A stretch of DNA of 35,945 nt from RGIG5472 sp051867635. Lineage in GTDB: Bacteria; Bacillota; Clostridia; Oscillospirales; Oscillospiraceae. The translations under genes were made by a program, and so were the position numbers. Under the pieces are notes generated by a model. The model had not been told where the DNA came from. It ran no database searches and saw only the letters and a list, made by a program, of their open reading frames with translations. Where the stretch lies: contig JBJDYT010000004.1 in NCBI GenBank assembly GCA_051867635.1, forward strand, positions 1 to 35,945, given 5' to 3'. Shown here one piece after another: positions 14,979-23,200 of this stretch. Each line of letters begins with the position of its first letter. The first letter of the stretch is position 1.

Positions 14979-15938
14979 TCAGGCCGCGGCCTTCGCCGGC
15001 TCGCGGCCGCCGAAGTGGTTGACGATGAAAATGCCCAGGGAGACCAAGGCCAGGGCCAGCAGGGTCACGGGGCGGAAGGCCTGCTCCGTCTCCCCCAGCA
15101 GTGCCGCGGAGAACAGCACGCCGAAGATGGGGTTGGCGAAGCTGTACACTGAGATGCGGGAGACGGGGTTGTACTTCATCAGCAGGCCCCAGAGGGAGTA
15201 GGCCACGGCGGAGAGGCAGGCGAGGTACAGCAGTATGGCCGCCGCCGCGGCGGAATCCAGGCGCAGCCTTCCCCCCATGGCGAGGCCCAGGACCGCCATG
15301 GCCGTGCCTCCCAGGAAAAACTGCCAGCCGGAGAGCATGACGGGGTTGTCCTGGGCGGAGTAGCGCTTCATAAGGCTGGTGGAGAAGGCGTAGGAGAGGA
15401 CGGCGCAGAAGATCAGCCCCTCGCCCTGCAGGGAAAAGCGCAGCCCCCGGGAAAAGCCGGAGAGGTTCATCAGCAGCACCGCCGCCACGCCCAGCAGGCA
15501 GCCCAGGGCCTTGAAGCGGTCCAGCCGCTCCGAGCGGAACACCAGCGCCGCCACGAGGATGGTGATGAAGGCGCCGCAGCCGTTGATGATGGCCACGTTG
15601 GTGCCGGAGGTGTGGGCCACGCCCACGTAAAAGCAGAGATACTGCAAAAACGTCTGGGTCAGGGCCAGAACGCCCACGTGCCGCCAGGAGGCGGCGCCCC
15701 GGGGCAGGGGCAGCCGGCGGGCGGGGACGGAGGCGAACAGCAGCGTCAGAAGGCCCGCCAGGGCGAAACGGCAGCCGCCGAAGAAGATCTGGGAGGCGGC
15801 GTCGTCCTCCGCGATGCGCATCACGGCATAGCCCAGCTTGATGAAGGTGGCGGCGCTGCCCCAGAGGGCGGCGCAGAGCAGAGCCAGCAGGGTGACGGAG
15901 AGGGGGCGCTGGAACAGATTCGGCTTTTCCGCTTCCAT
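14979..15938 (-). CDS. EamA/DMT-family transporter
   Basis: 319-residue inner-membrane carrier with ten predicted helices in two EamA repeats. Examples are LLALLCAALWGSAATFIKLGYAVM, FALAGLLTLLFAS, FLQYLCFYVGVAHTSGTNVAIINGCGAFITILVAALVF in the first half and YLACLSAVAYSLWGLLMKYNPVSRISVYSFANPIFGVLFSAALLGE in the second. Family members export amino acids, nucleosides or other metabolites; the substrate cannot be told. ATG 15938 has AAGGAAG upstream at a longish spacing. It lies downstream of the phosphodiesterase gene with a 73-base gap, so it is possibly co-transcribed. Confidence 0.93.
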   Translation of the reverse strand: MEAEKPNLFQRPLSVTLLALLCAALWGSAATFIKLGYAVMRIAEDDAASQIFFGGCRFALAGLLTLLFASVPARRLPLPRGAASWRHVGVLALTQTFLQYLCFYVGVAHTSGTNVAIINGCGAFITILVAALVFRSERLDRFKALGCLLGVAAVLLMNLSGFSRGLRFSLQGEGLIFCAVLSYAFSTSLMKRYSAQDNPVMLSGWQFFLGGTAMAVLGLAMGGRLRLDSAAAAAILLYLACLSAVAYSLWGLLMKYNPVSRISVYSFANPIFGVLFSAALLGETEQAFRPVTLLALALVSLGIFIVNHFGGREPAKAAA

Positions 15939-16011
15939 GATGGAGCGTCACTTCCTTTTGTAAAATTGAGATGGGGGAACGAAGGCGGCGGGCGCCGCCC
16001 GTTGACCGTTT

Positions 16012-16485
16012 TTACAGGGACAGCAGGGCGCAGCGGAGCTTTCCGCCGTCGATCTCCGCCACGGCGAAGCCGTGGCTGTGGGGCGCGCCGATGCTCCCGG
16101 GGTTCAGCAGGGTCAGGCCGTCCAGACGCTCCAGACAGGGGAGATGGGTGTGGCCGAAGAGGCACAGCTCCGCCCCGGCCTCCCGGGCGGCATAGCTCAG
16201 GGCCAGCAGGCCGGACTTCACATGGTAGCGGTGGCCGTGGCAGAGAAAGACGCGGTGCCCCTGGAAGGTCAGCGTCAGCTCCGACGGCCCCCGGGCGGAG
16301 AGGTCACAGGCGTCGCAGTTCCCCGGCACCCGGGCCAGCGGCAGCAGGGGAAAGGCGCGCTGCAGCGCCTCGGCGTCCCGCCAGCAGTCCCCCAGGTGCA
16401 GGATCTGCTGGGGCTGTGTGCGCGCCACGGCGGCCTTCATGCTCTCCACGTCCCCGTGGGAGTCGGAGAGGATCAATATCCGCAT
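16012..16485 (-). CDS. YfcE/MJ0936-type metallophosphoesterase
   Basis: 157-residue calcineurin-like phosphodiesterase. Metal-binding motifs in order are DSHGD (residues 8-12), GDCWRD, PGNCD, HGHRYHV and FGHTHLP, then NPGSIGAPH. Members hydrolyse phosphodiesters such as cNMPs or bis-pNPP in vitro; the true substrate is unknown. ATG 16485 follows AAGGAGG by 7 bases. The longer open frame upstream overlaps the promoter region and is rejected. Confidence 0.94.
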   Translation of the reverse strand: MRILILSDSHGDVESMKAAVARTQPQQILHLGDCWRDAEALQRAFPLLPLARVPGNCDACDLSARGPSELTLTFQGHRVFLCHGHRYHVKSGLLALSYAAREAGAELCLFGHTHLPCLERLDGLTLLNPGSIGAPHSHGFAVAEIDGGKLRCALLSL

Positions 16486-16517
16486 GGGAGGACCTCCTTT
16501 TTTACAAATGCCAACGC

Positions 16518-16546
16518 AGTATACCACATTTTCCCGCGCCGCACAA
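16518..16546 (-). promoter_or_regulatory. Promoter for the phosphodiesterase gene
   Basis: Minus strand TTGTGC (16541-16546), 17 bases, TATACT (16518-16523). It is divergent from the PAP2 promoter. Confidence 0.75.
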
Positions 16547-16606
16547 GGGGCGGGGCCGGACGGACAGAGGAAAGAAAATCCTAAAGAATTGTTCACATTT
16601 TTTCCA

Positions 16607-16634
16607 TGGACAACGGCCAGAATTCTGCTATAAT
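16607..16634 (+). promoter_or_regulatory. Promoter for the PAP2-family gene
   Basis: TGGACA (16607-16612), 16 bases, then the extended -10 TGCTATAAT (16626-16634). Confidence 0.75.
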
Positions 16635-16671
16635 AACGTGGCATCTAAAAGGCGAAAGGAGCGGAAGAGCC

Positions 16672-17382
16672 ATGAAATGGGAGTGCGTGGATTACCGGGG
16701 GCTGCGTCCCGGCACCCTGAACGAGCCGCGCTTCCGCCATGTGAAGCTGCTGGCCTTCTGGCCGGTGTTCGGCTTGCTGTTCGCGATGGTGGAGCGGGGC
16801 CTGCCGGGCCGGGTCTACCACCCGGTGTACTGCCCGCTGGACGATATGATCCCCTTCTGCGAGTATTTCCTCTTCCCCTATCTGTTCTGGTTCGTTTTCC
16901 TGGTGGGGATGCTGGTTTACGGCTTTTTCTTCGACCGGGACAGCTTCTGCGGCATGATGAAATATGTGATGATCACCTATACCGTCACCATCCTGGTCTA
17001 CCTGCTGTATCCCACGGTGCAGTACCTGCGGCCGGTGAGCTTTGCCCGGGACAACATCCTGACTCGCTTTATGGCGTGGTTCTACGTGTTCGACACCAAC
17101 ACCAACGTCTGTCCCTCCATCCATGTGCTGGGCGCCTTCGCCGCCATGTACGCGGGCTGGAACAGCAAGCATTTCTCCTCGCTTCCCTGGCGGGCGGCCT
17201 TCGGCGTGGTGACGCTGCTCATCTGCCTTTCCACGGTGTTTTTAAAGCAGCACTCCGTGGTGGACGTGGTGCTGGCGCTGCCGCTGGCCCTGGCGGCCTA
17301 TCCGCTGGCCTTCGGGAAGAAGCGGGAGCGGCGGAACGCCCGGGCGCTCTACGCCCGCAAGCGGGCGGTGGAGCCGCTGTGA
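16672..17382 (+). CDS. PAP2-family membrane protein (inositolphosphotransferase-like)
   Basis: 236-residue membrane protein with about six helices (HVKLLAFWPVFGLLFAMVERG, YFLFPYLFWFVFLVGMLVYGFFF, YVMITYTVTILVYLLYP, IHVLGAFAAMYAGW, AAFGVVTLLICLSTVFL, VVDVVLALPLALAAYPLAF). The catalytic signature is CPSIHV (H151) with KQHSVVDVV (H194, D198), the pattern of the Aur1/Ipt1-like PAP2 branch. Such proteins remove or transfer phosphate-linked lipid head groups. ATG 16672 follows AAAGGAGCGGAAGAGCC. It has its own promoter and a perfect terminator, so it stands alone. Substrate not assignable. Confidence 0.88.
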   Translation: MKWECVDYRGLRPGTLNEPRFRHVKLLAFWPVFGLLFAMVERGLPGRVYHPVYCPLDDMIPFCEYFLFPYLFWFVFLVGMLVYGFFFDRDSFCGMMKYVMITYTVTILVYLLYPTVQYLRPVSFARDNILTRFMAWFYVFDTNTNVCPSIHVLGAFAAMYAGWNSKHFSSLPWRAAFGVVTLLICLSTVFLKQHSVVDVVLALPLALAAYPLAFGKKRERRNARALYARKRAVEPL

Positions 17383-17402
17383 GCGGGGCCTTTTGAAAAA
17401 AA

Positions 17403-17440
17403 TAAAAACGGAGAGGGGCCTACGCCCCTCTCCGTTTTTA
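17403..17440. terminator. Perfect bidirectional terminator
   Basis: A 17-base perfect stem (17403-17419 with 17424-17440), loop CTAC, with A and T runs on both sides. It serves the PAP2 gene on plus and the Asn-rich gene on minus. Confidence 0.95.
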
Positions 17441-17460
17441 TTTTATTGGGAAGTACGGTG

Positions 17461-17610
17461 TCACTTGCTGTTCTTGGCATTTCTGTTGTCGCAGTCTCTG
17501 GCGTTCTTGCTGTTGTTATTGTTGCTGCCGCTGTTGCTGTTGTTGTTATTATTGTTGCTGCCGTTGCTGTTGTTGCTGCCGTTGCCGTTTTTCAGGTTCT
17601 TGTTCTCCAT
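17461..17610 (-). CDS. Small Asn/Ser/Gly-rich protein, candidate spore protein
   Basis: 49 residues from an ATG at 17610 preceded by AAGGAGG. It starts MENKNLKNGNGSNNSNG, continues as an almost pure Asn/Ser/Gly tract with six consecutive Asn at residues 19-24, and ends with a distinct tail, SKNARDCDNRNAKNSK, carrying the only Cys (residue 40). The DNA is a degenerate trinucleotide repeat (AAC/AAT/AGC). Similar tiny Asn-rich proteins with a charged Cys-containing tail occur in clostridia without known function. The ribosome binding site, terminator and a forespore-type promoter match make it a likely gene, and spore-related is my inference. The Leu-rich plus-strand frames here are its shadows. 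Confidence 0.75.
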   Translation of the reverse strand: MENKNLKNGNGSNNSNGSNNNNNNSNSGSNNNNSKNARDCDNRNAKNSK

Positions 17611-17643
17611 GTCCTTCACCTCCTTCGCGCCGGTTTGTACCCC

Positions 17644-17672
17644 TATTCTTCCCAGCTTCCGGGGAACTATAC
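17644..17672 (-). promoter_or_regulatory. Possible sigma-F/sigma-G promoter for the Asn-rich gene
   Basis: Minus strand GTATA (17668-17672), exactly 15 bases, GGAAGAATA (17644-17652). This fits the forespore pattern GTATA-N15-GG-n-n-A-n-A-n-T, and no sigma-A promoter is visible. The start site would be about 27 bases before the ATG. Confidence 0.45.
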
Positions 17673-17816
17673 GCGCCGGCGGCGGGGGGAGCGTTTTGTA
17701 AAGGAGGCGGAGCCGGGCTCCTACTGGAACTTGATCAAAAGCTTTTTACAGCGCAAGGCGCGTCAGGCTTTTATGAGACGGCGTGGCACGGCACGCGGGC
17801 TTTCTTGAAGCCGGCA

Positions 17817-18062
17817 TCAGCCCCGGGGCGGGGGAGGAGCGTCCTCCCCGCCGCTGCGGCGGTATTCCAGCAGGTCTCCCGGCTGGCAGTCCAGCGCCGC
17901 GCAGAGCTTTGCCAGGGTGTCGACCTTCAGGGCCCGGGCATGGCCGTTTTTCAAAACGGAGATGTTGGCCAGGGTGATGCCCACCCGCTGGGACAGTTCC
18001 GTGACGCTCATCTTTCGCCTGGCCAGCATCACGTCGATGTTGAATACGATCTCGCCTTCCAT
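17817..18062 (-). CDS. XRE-family transcriptional regulator (YozG-like)
   Basis: 81-residue helix-turn-helix protein. MEGEIVFNIDVMLARRKMSV leads into an HTH_3-type fold, with TELSQRVGITLANISVLKNG as the helix-turn-helix and LAKLCAALDCQPGDLLEY as the closing helices. The tail is Pro-rich. ATG 18062 follows AAGGAGG by 5 bases. It lies 11 bases after the DUF2975 gene; this XRE/DUF2975 pair (YozG-YoaS in B. subtilis) is a recurring two-gene unit. It probably regulates its own promoter at 18605-18633. Confidence 0.93.
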   Translation of the reverse strand: MEGEIVFNIDVMLARRKMSVTELSQRVGITLANISVLKNGHARALKVDTLAKLCAALDCQPGDLLEYRRSGGEDAPPPPRG

Positions 18063-18073
18063 ACGTCCCTCCT

Positions 18074-18553
18074 TCAGATGGTGAGGTCGCTCTGCTCCTG
18101 CAGCTCCGCCGCCTTCCGCACCAGATGGGACAGGGCGGCGGCCGCCACAGCCACGGAGACGATGATGAAGGTGACCACGAAGGACACCAGCGTGATGCCC
18201 GGGTGGCTCATGCTCAGCAGCAGATAGATGATGTTCATGATAAAGAAAAAGGCGGCGTCCGCCGCGGCCACCACGGCGATATACTGCAGCAGCCTGGCAT
18301 TTTCCAGAGAGAAGGAGCGGTCCGCCTCGATGTTGCGCACGATGCGCCAGGCCAGCCCCAGGTCGATGTAGCAGGGGACCGCCGCGATCCAGAGGAAGAG
18401 GAGCCAGGGAAGGTAGCAGTAGGAAAACTCGGGGTAGCGGTATGCCAGGGAGCGGCCGTAGGCGGGCAGCACCCAAAGACACAGCGCCAGGCCGCAGAGC
18501 CCCACGCCCACCAGCACCCATTTCAGCCACTTTGCCAGCGTTTTTTGTCTCAT
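18074..18553 (-). CDS. DUF2975 membrane protein (YoaS-like)
   Basis: 159-residue membrane protein with four helices: KWVLVGVGLCGLALCLWVLPAY, YCYLPWLLFLWIAAVPCYIDLG, LLQYIAVVAAADAAFFFIMNIIYLLL and ITLVSFVVTFIIVSVAVAAAALSHLV. The family signature segment is FSLENARLL, after AWRIVRNIEADRS. I chose ATG 18553, which has ATGGAGG 8 bases upstream; an in-frame ATG at 18568 would place the start before that site. It presumably works with the XRE regulator encoded next, possibly as a membrane-bound partner or sensor. The family has no settled function. Confidence 0.9.
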   Translation of the reverse strand: MRQKTLAKWLKWVLVGVGLCGLALCLWVLPAYGRSLAYRYPEFSYCYLPWLLFLWIAAVPCYIDLGLAWRIVRNIEADRSFSLENARLLQYIAVVAAADAAFFFIMNIIYLLLSMSHPGITLVSFVVTFIIVSVAVAAAALSHLVRKAAELQEQSDLTI

Positions 18554-18604
18554 CGCTTCATCCTCCATGCTTCAGATTTTGCGCCGTTTCCGGTGTTCAA
18601 TGCT

Positions 18605-18651
18605 ACGATAGCACTGATCTTATTGAAAGTCAAGCGATATTTATTGCAATA
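18605..18651 (-). promoter_or_regulatory. Promoter and candidate operator of the DUF2975-XRE operon
   Basis: Minus strand TTGACT (18628-18633), 17 bases, TATCGT (18605-18610). The perfect 10-base palindrome TATTGCAATA (18642-18651) sits just upstream of the -35 and is flanked by CGATA-type repeats. It is a plausible site for the XRE protein. Confidence 0.65.
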
Positions 18652-18713
18652 CGATAAATTCGGGAGGGGACAGCAGGGGAACGGTCCTCTGGCGCGTTTT
18701 ACAAAAATTCCGC

Positions 18714-18742
18714 TTGACAGGGGCTGCCCTCCCTGCTATAAT
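18714..18742 (+). promoter_or_regulatory. Consensus promoter of infC-rpmI-rplT
   Basis: TTGACA (18714-18719), 17 bases, TGC-TATAAT (-10 at 18737-18742): a perfect sigma-A promoter with an extended -10. Confidence 0.93.
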
Positions 18743-18748
18743 ACTAAC

Positions 18749-18904
18749 GCAAAAACAAAGCAGGCTGGCTGCATCCGCCTCACCTCCCGCCACAGGCAAA
18801 GAGGTCAAGAAAGGTTTTTCCGCCGCGGTCCTGGATGGGCGCGGTGGGTCTGCCGCGGGTGCTGCCATGCATCCGCGTTTTGTTATTTTCCGACAGGAGG
18901 TGCT
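18749..18904 (+). promoter_or_regulatory. infC leader, possible L20-type autoregulatory region
   Basis: About 155 bases separate the start site from infC. Near the end GGATG (about 18834) can pair with CATCC (about 18870) around a GCGG/CCGC helix, followed by GCGTTTTGTTATTTT, which resembles a terminator. An earlier GCATCC (about 18770) could pair alternatively with the same GGATG. Firmicute infC operons are often controlled by L20 through such a leader; that link is from family knowledge and I did not fold the RNA. Confidence 0.4.
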
Positions 18905-19429
18905 TTGGCCATCGCTAACGTAGTGCATCAACTCAACGAGGAGATCACGGATAAGGAAGTCCGGCTGATCGGCGAGAAGGGGGAGCAGCTTGGGATCGTA
19001 TCCTCCCAGCAGGCGCTTGCCATCGCTGAGGAGAAGGGCCTTGATCTCGTGAAGATCTCTCCCCAGGCCGTCCCGCCCGTGTGCAAACTCATGGACTACG
19101 GAAAGTTCCGCTTTGAGCAGAGCAAGCGCGAGAAGGAAGCCCGGAAGAACCAGCACGTGGTGGAGATCAAAGAGGTGCGCATGTCTCCGAACATCGATAC
19201 CGGCGACTTCAACACCAAGCTGAAAAACGCGCAGAAGTTCATCGCAGACGGCAACCGCGTCAAGGTCTCCGTCCGCTTCCGCGGCCGCGAGATGGCGCAC
19301 ACCGATATCGGACGGGGGATCCTGAACCGCTTCGCCGAGGCCTGCGCCGAGACGGCCGTCCTGGATAAGCCCTGCAAGATGGAGGGCAGGAGCATGGTGA
19401 TGTTCCTCGCTCCCAAGAACAACAAGTGA
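18905..19429 (+). CDS. infC: Translation initiation factor IF-3
   Basis: Binds the 30S subunit, blocks premature 50S joining and proofreads start codons. About 174 residues. The N-terminal domain (HQLNEEITDKEVRLIGEKGEQLGIVS) is joined by the Lys-rich linker YGKFRFEQSKREKEARKNQ to the C-terminal domain (EIKEVRMSPNIDTGDFNTKL through FLAPKNN). No ATG fits: AGGAGG ends at 18900, with TTG at 18905 (4 bases away) or ATC at 18911 (10 bases away). Non-AUG infC starts are known from E. coli and Bacillus (AUU) and allow autoregulation. I give TTG, but ATC is a real alternative. First gene of infC-rpmI-rplT. Confidence 0.96.
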   Translation: MAIANVVHQLNEEITDKEVRLIGEKGEQLGIVSSQQALAIAEEKGLDLVKISPQAVPPVCKLMDYGKFRFEQSKREKEARKNQHVVEIKEVRMSPNIDTGDFNTKLKNAQKFIADGNRVKVSVRFRGREMAHTDIGRGILNRFAEACAETAVLDKPCKMEGRSMVMFLAPKNNK

Positions 19430-19464
19430 TTATTTGGTCCGCTGGGACGAAAGGAGATTCAACT

Positions 19465-19662
19465 ATGCCTAAACTGAAGACGCACTCCGGTGCAAAGAAG
19501 AGATTCAACCTCACCAAGACCGGCAAGGTCAAGCGTGCGAAGGCCTTCAAGAGCCATATCCTGACCAAGAAGGACACCAAGCGCACTCGCCGTCTGCGCG
19601 CCGGCGGCTATGCCGACGTCACCACCGAGGCGACGATCCGCAAGATGATCCCCTACAAATAA
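19465..19662 (+). CDS. rpmI: 50S ribosomal protein L35
   Basis: 65-residue basic ribosomal protein. MPKLKTHSGAKKRFNLT at the start, RAKAFKSHILTKK in the middle and IRKMIPYK at the end are textbook. ATG 19465 has AAAGGAG upstream. It lies between infC and rplT, the conserved operon order. Confidence 0.99.
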   Translation: MPKLKTHSGAKKRFNLTKTGKVKRAKAFKSHILTKKDTKRTRRLRAGGYADVTTEATIRKMIPYK

Positions 19663-19697
19663 AAAACCAAGGCTGAAGAATTTAGGAGGCTAACGAT

Positions 19698-20048
19698 ATG
19701 GCACGTGTAAAAGGCGCTATGATGACGCGCAAGAGAAGAAATAAGATCCTGAAGCTGGCGAAGGGCTATTGGGGCTCCAAGTCCAAGCACTTCCGGGTCG
19801 CCAACCAGGCTGTCATGAAGTCCCTGACCTATGCTTACGTGGGCCGCAAGAACAAGAAGCGCGACTTCCGCCAGCTGTGGATCACCCGCATCTCCGCCGC
19901 CTGCAAGCTCAACGGCATGAATTACTCCACCTTTATGCACGGTCTGAAGACCGCCGGCATCGAGATCAACCGCAAGATGCTCTCCGAGCTGGCCATCCAT
20001 GACGCCGCCGCGTTCACCGCTCTGTGCGAGATCGCGAAGAAGGCGTAA
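19698..20048 (+). CDS. rplT: 50S ribosomal protein L20
   Basis: 116-residue 23S rRNA-binding protein needed for early 50S assembly, and in many bacteria a repressor of its own operon. MARVKGAMMTRKRRNKILKLAKG, YAYVGRKNKKRDFRQLWI and NRKMLSELAI are diagnostic. ATG 19698 follows TAGGAGG. Last gene of the operon, with a terminator 16 bases beyond the stop. Confidence 0.99.
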   Translation: MARVKGAMMTRKRRNKILKLAKGYWGSKSKHFRVANQAVMKSLTYAYVGRKNKKRDFRQLWITRISAACKLNGMNYSTFMHGLKTAGIEINRKMLSELAIHDAAAFTALCEIAKKA

Positions 20049-20064
20049 GCTTACATCGAACTGA

Positions 20065-20094
20065 AAGCCCGCGGCCGCCCGGCCGTGGGCTTTT
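20065..20094 (+). terminator. Terminator of the infC operon
   Basis: AAGCCCGCGGCC (20065-20076), loop, GGCCGTGGGCTT (20081-20092), T-tract to 20094. Confidence 0.85.
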
Positions 20095-20158
20095 CTGCCG
20101 CCGGTGCCCCGGCCGCCGGGGAAAGTTAAAACTATCTTCACAAATTTTAACGCGGATG

Positions 20159-20167
20159 TGCTATAAT
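20159..20167 (+). promoter_or_regulatory. Extended -10 promoter for the activase-fusion gene
   Basis: TGCTATAAT at 20159-20167, 63 bases before the chosen start; the -35 is weak. A second TATAAT lies at 20185-20190. Confidence 0.6.
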
Positions 20168-20230
20168 TTATAAATCTGTCATTGTATAATGTCGGGAAGT
20201 AATCTTCGAGAAAGAGGAAGCGCGCAGGTC

Positions 20231-23200
20231 ATGAAGCAATACCGGGCAGGGATCGACGTCGGCTCCACTACGGTGAAGCTGGTTTTATTAGATGAAGAAC
20301 AGAAAATCGTATACAGCGAATACCGCCGTCACCGGGCGCATATCCAGGAGACGCTGGCGGAGCTGCTTGAGGAGGCGGAGGCCGTCACGGGGGAGGCCAT
20401 GCTCCGGGTGAAGATCACCGGCTCCGGCTCCATCAACCTGGGCAAGGCCCTGGGCATCGGGTTTGTGCAGGAGGTGGTGGCGGTGGCCACCGCCCTGCAG
20501 GCCACGGCGCCCCAGACGGACGTGGCCATTGAGCTGGGCGGCGAGGACGCCAAGATCATCTACTTCAAGGGCGGACTGGAGGAGCGCATGAACGGCGTCT
20601 GCGCGGGCGGCACCGGCTCCTTCATCGACCAGATGGCGGCGCTGCTGCAGACGGACGCCGCGGGGCTCAACGAAGAGGCGGCCCATTACAAGGAGATCTA
20701 CCCCATCGCCGCCCGCTGCGGTGTGTTCGCCAAGAGCGATATCCAGCCCCTCATCAACGAGGGAGCCACCAAGGCGGACCTGGCCGCCTCCATTTTCCAG
20801 GCGGTGGTGAACCAGACCATCTCCGGCCTTGCCTGCGGCAAGCCCATCCGGGGCTGTGTGGCTTTTCTCGGCGGGCCGCTGCACTTTCTGCCGGAGCTGA
20901 AAAAGGCTTTTATCCGCACGCTGCATCTCACGCCGGAGAACATAGTGGACCCGGAGGACGCCCATCTCTTCGCCGCCATGGGCGCTGCGCTGGAGGCGGG
21001 GGACGCCGAGCCGCGGCCGCTGAGCGAGCTGCTCGGAAAGCTGCGAAGCGGCGTTTCCATGGCCTTTGAGCTCAAGCGCCTGGAGCCGCTGTTCAGGGAT
21101 CAGGCGGAATATGAGGCCTTCCGCGCCCGTCACGCCAAAGCGGTGGTGCGCCGCGCATCCTTGAGAGACTACAGCGGCGAGTGCTTCCTGGGCGTGGACG
21201 CGGGTTCCACCACCACCAAGCTGGCCCTCATCGGCCGGGAAGGGGAGCTGCTCTACTCCTTCTATGCCAACAACCAGGGCAACCCCATCCGCACCGCCAT
21301 GACCGCCATGGCGGAGCTGCGTACGGTCATGCCCGATACCGCCCGCATCGTCCGCTCCTGCTCCACCGGCTACGGCGAGTCCCTGCTCAAGACCGCCTTT
21401 TCCCTGGACGACGGGGAGGTGGAGACGGTGGCCCACTGCACGGCGGCCATGTTCTTCGACCCGGAGGTGGACTGCGTGCTGGACATCGGCGGGCAGGACA
21501 TGAAGTGCATCAAGCTGCGCCGCGGCACGGTGGATACGGTGATGCTGAACGAGGCCTGCTCCTCCGGCTGCGGCTCGTTTCTCGAGAACTTCGCCAACTC
21601 CATGGGCTACACGGCGGAGGGCTTCGCCAAGGAGGCCCTCTTCGCCCAGCATCCGGTGGACCTGGGCACCCGCTGCACCGTGTTTATGAACTCCAACGTC
21701 AAGCAGGCCCAGAAGGAGGGGGCGGAGGTCCCCGATATCTCGGCGGGCCTGGCCTACTCCGTCATCAAGAACGCCCTGTACAAGGTCATCAAACTGGCGG
21801 ACGCCAAGGATCTGGGCCGTCATGTGGTGGCCCAGGGCGGCACCTTCCACAACGAGGCCGTGCTGCGGGCCTTTGAGCGCATCGCCGGCGTGGAGGCCGT
21901 CTGCCCGGATATTTCCGGCATCATGGGCGCCTTCGGCGCGGCCCTCATCGCCCGGGAGCGCTGGCACGGCGGAGAAAGCTCCATGCTCTCTTTCGATCAG
22001 ATCGCGGCGCTGACCTACACCACCACCGCCGTCCGCTGCGGCGGCTGCTCCAACAACTGCATGCTGACGGTGAACCGCTTTGCCGGCGGGCGGCGGCATG
22101 TGACGGGCAACCGCTGTGAAAAGGGCCTCGGCGGCAGCGTTACCACGGACCGGGGGCCGAACCTGATGGAGTATAAGCGCCGCCGGATCTTCGGCTATGA
22201 GCCCCTGGCGCCGGAGGCGGCAAAGCGCGGCGAGATCGGCATCCCCCGGGTGCTGAATATGTACGAAAACTACCCCTTCTGGGCCACGTTTTTCAAGGAG
22301 CTGGGCTTCCGGGTGGTGCTCTCGCCCTTCTCCGACCGCAAGCTCTACGAGCTGGGCATGGAGTCCATCCCCTCGGAGTCGGAGTGCTATCCCGCGAAGC
22401 TGGCCCACGGCCATGTGCAGTGGCTCATCGACCAGGGCATCAAGACCATCTTCCACCCCTGCGTGTTCTACGAGCATCAGGAGACCGCCGGGGCGCAGAA
22501 CCATTATAACTGCCCCGTGGTGGTCTCCTACGCGGAGAACCTGAAGAATAACGTAGAGGCCGTGGCGGACGGCGAAGTGCGGTACATACGGCCCTTCATG
22601 GCCTTCACCAGCGAAAAGATCACGGCGGAGCGGCTGGAACGCCTCTGCCGAGAGGAGTGGGGCATCGAGGAGAAAGAGGTCCGCGCGGCGGTGCAGCTCG
22701 CCTGGGCGGAGCAGCAGAAGGCCAAGGAGGACGTCCGGGCCGAGGGCGCAAGGGCCCTTCAATGGATGGAGGAGACGGGCCGCAGCGGCATCGTGCTGGC
22801 GGGCCGGCCCTACCACATCGACCCGGAGATCAACCACGGCATCCCCGAGATGATCGCGTCCTACGGTCTCGCCGTGCTGACGGAGGACAGTCTCCCCGTG
22901 GACTTTACCCCCGGCCGCCCCGTGCGGGTGAACGACCAGTGGGTGTACCACTCCCGGCTCTATACGGCGGCGGAGTTCGTCAGCCGCCGGGACGATCTGG
23001 AGCTGGTGCAGCTGAACTCCTTCGGCTGCGGCCTGGACGCGGTGACCACGGACCAGGTGGCGGAGATCCTCGAAAACAGCGGCAAGCTCTATACGGCCCT
23101 GAAGATCGACGAGGTGAACAACCTGGGCGCCGCCCGCATCCGCGTGCGGAGCCTGCTGGCCGCCATGGAGATGCGGCGGCGGAAGGGCATCTGCGCCGCG

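Noticed and set aside
17461..17610. Trinucleotide repeat as a CRISPR or non-coding satellite
   Set aside because: There is no spacer/repeat periodicity; it is a translated low-complexity tract with a ribosome binding site and a stop.
17393..17808. Leu- and Val/Ala-rich plus-strand frames resembling membrane peptides
   Set aside because: They are other-frame readings of the trinucleotide repeat that encodes the Asn-rich minus-strand protein, and they start inside the terminator.
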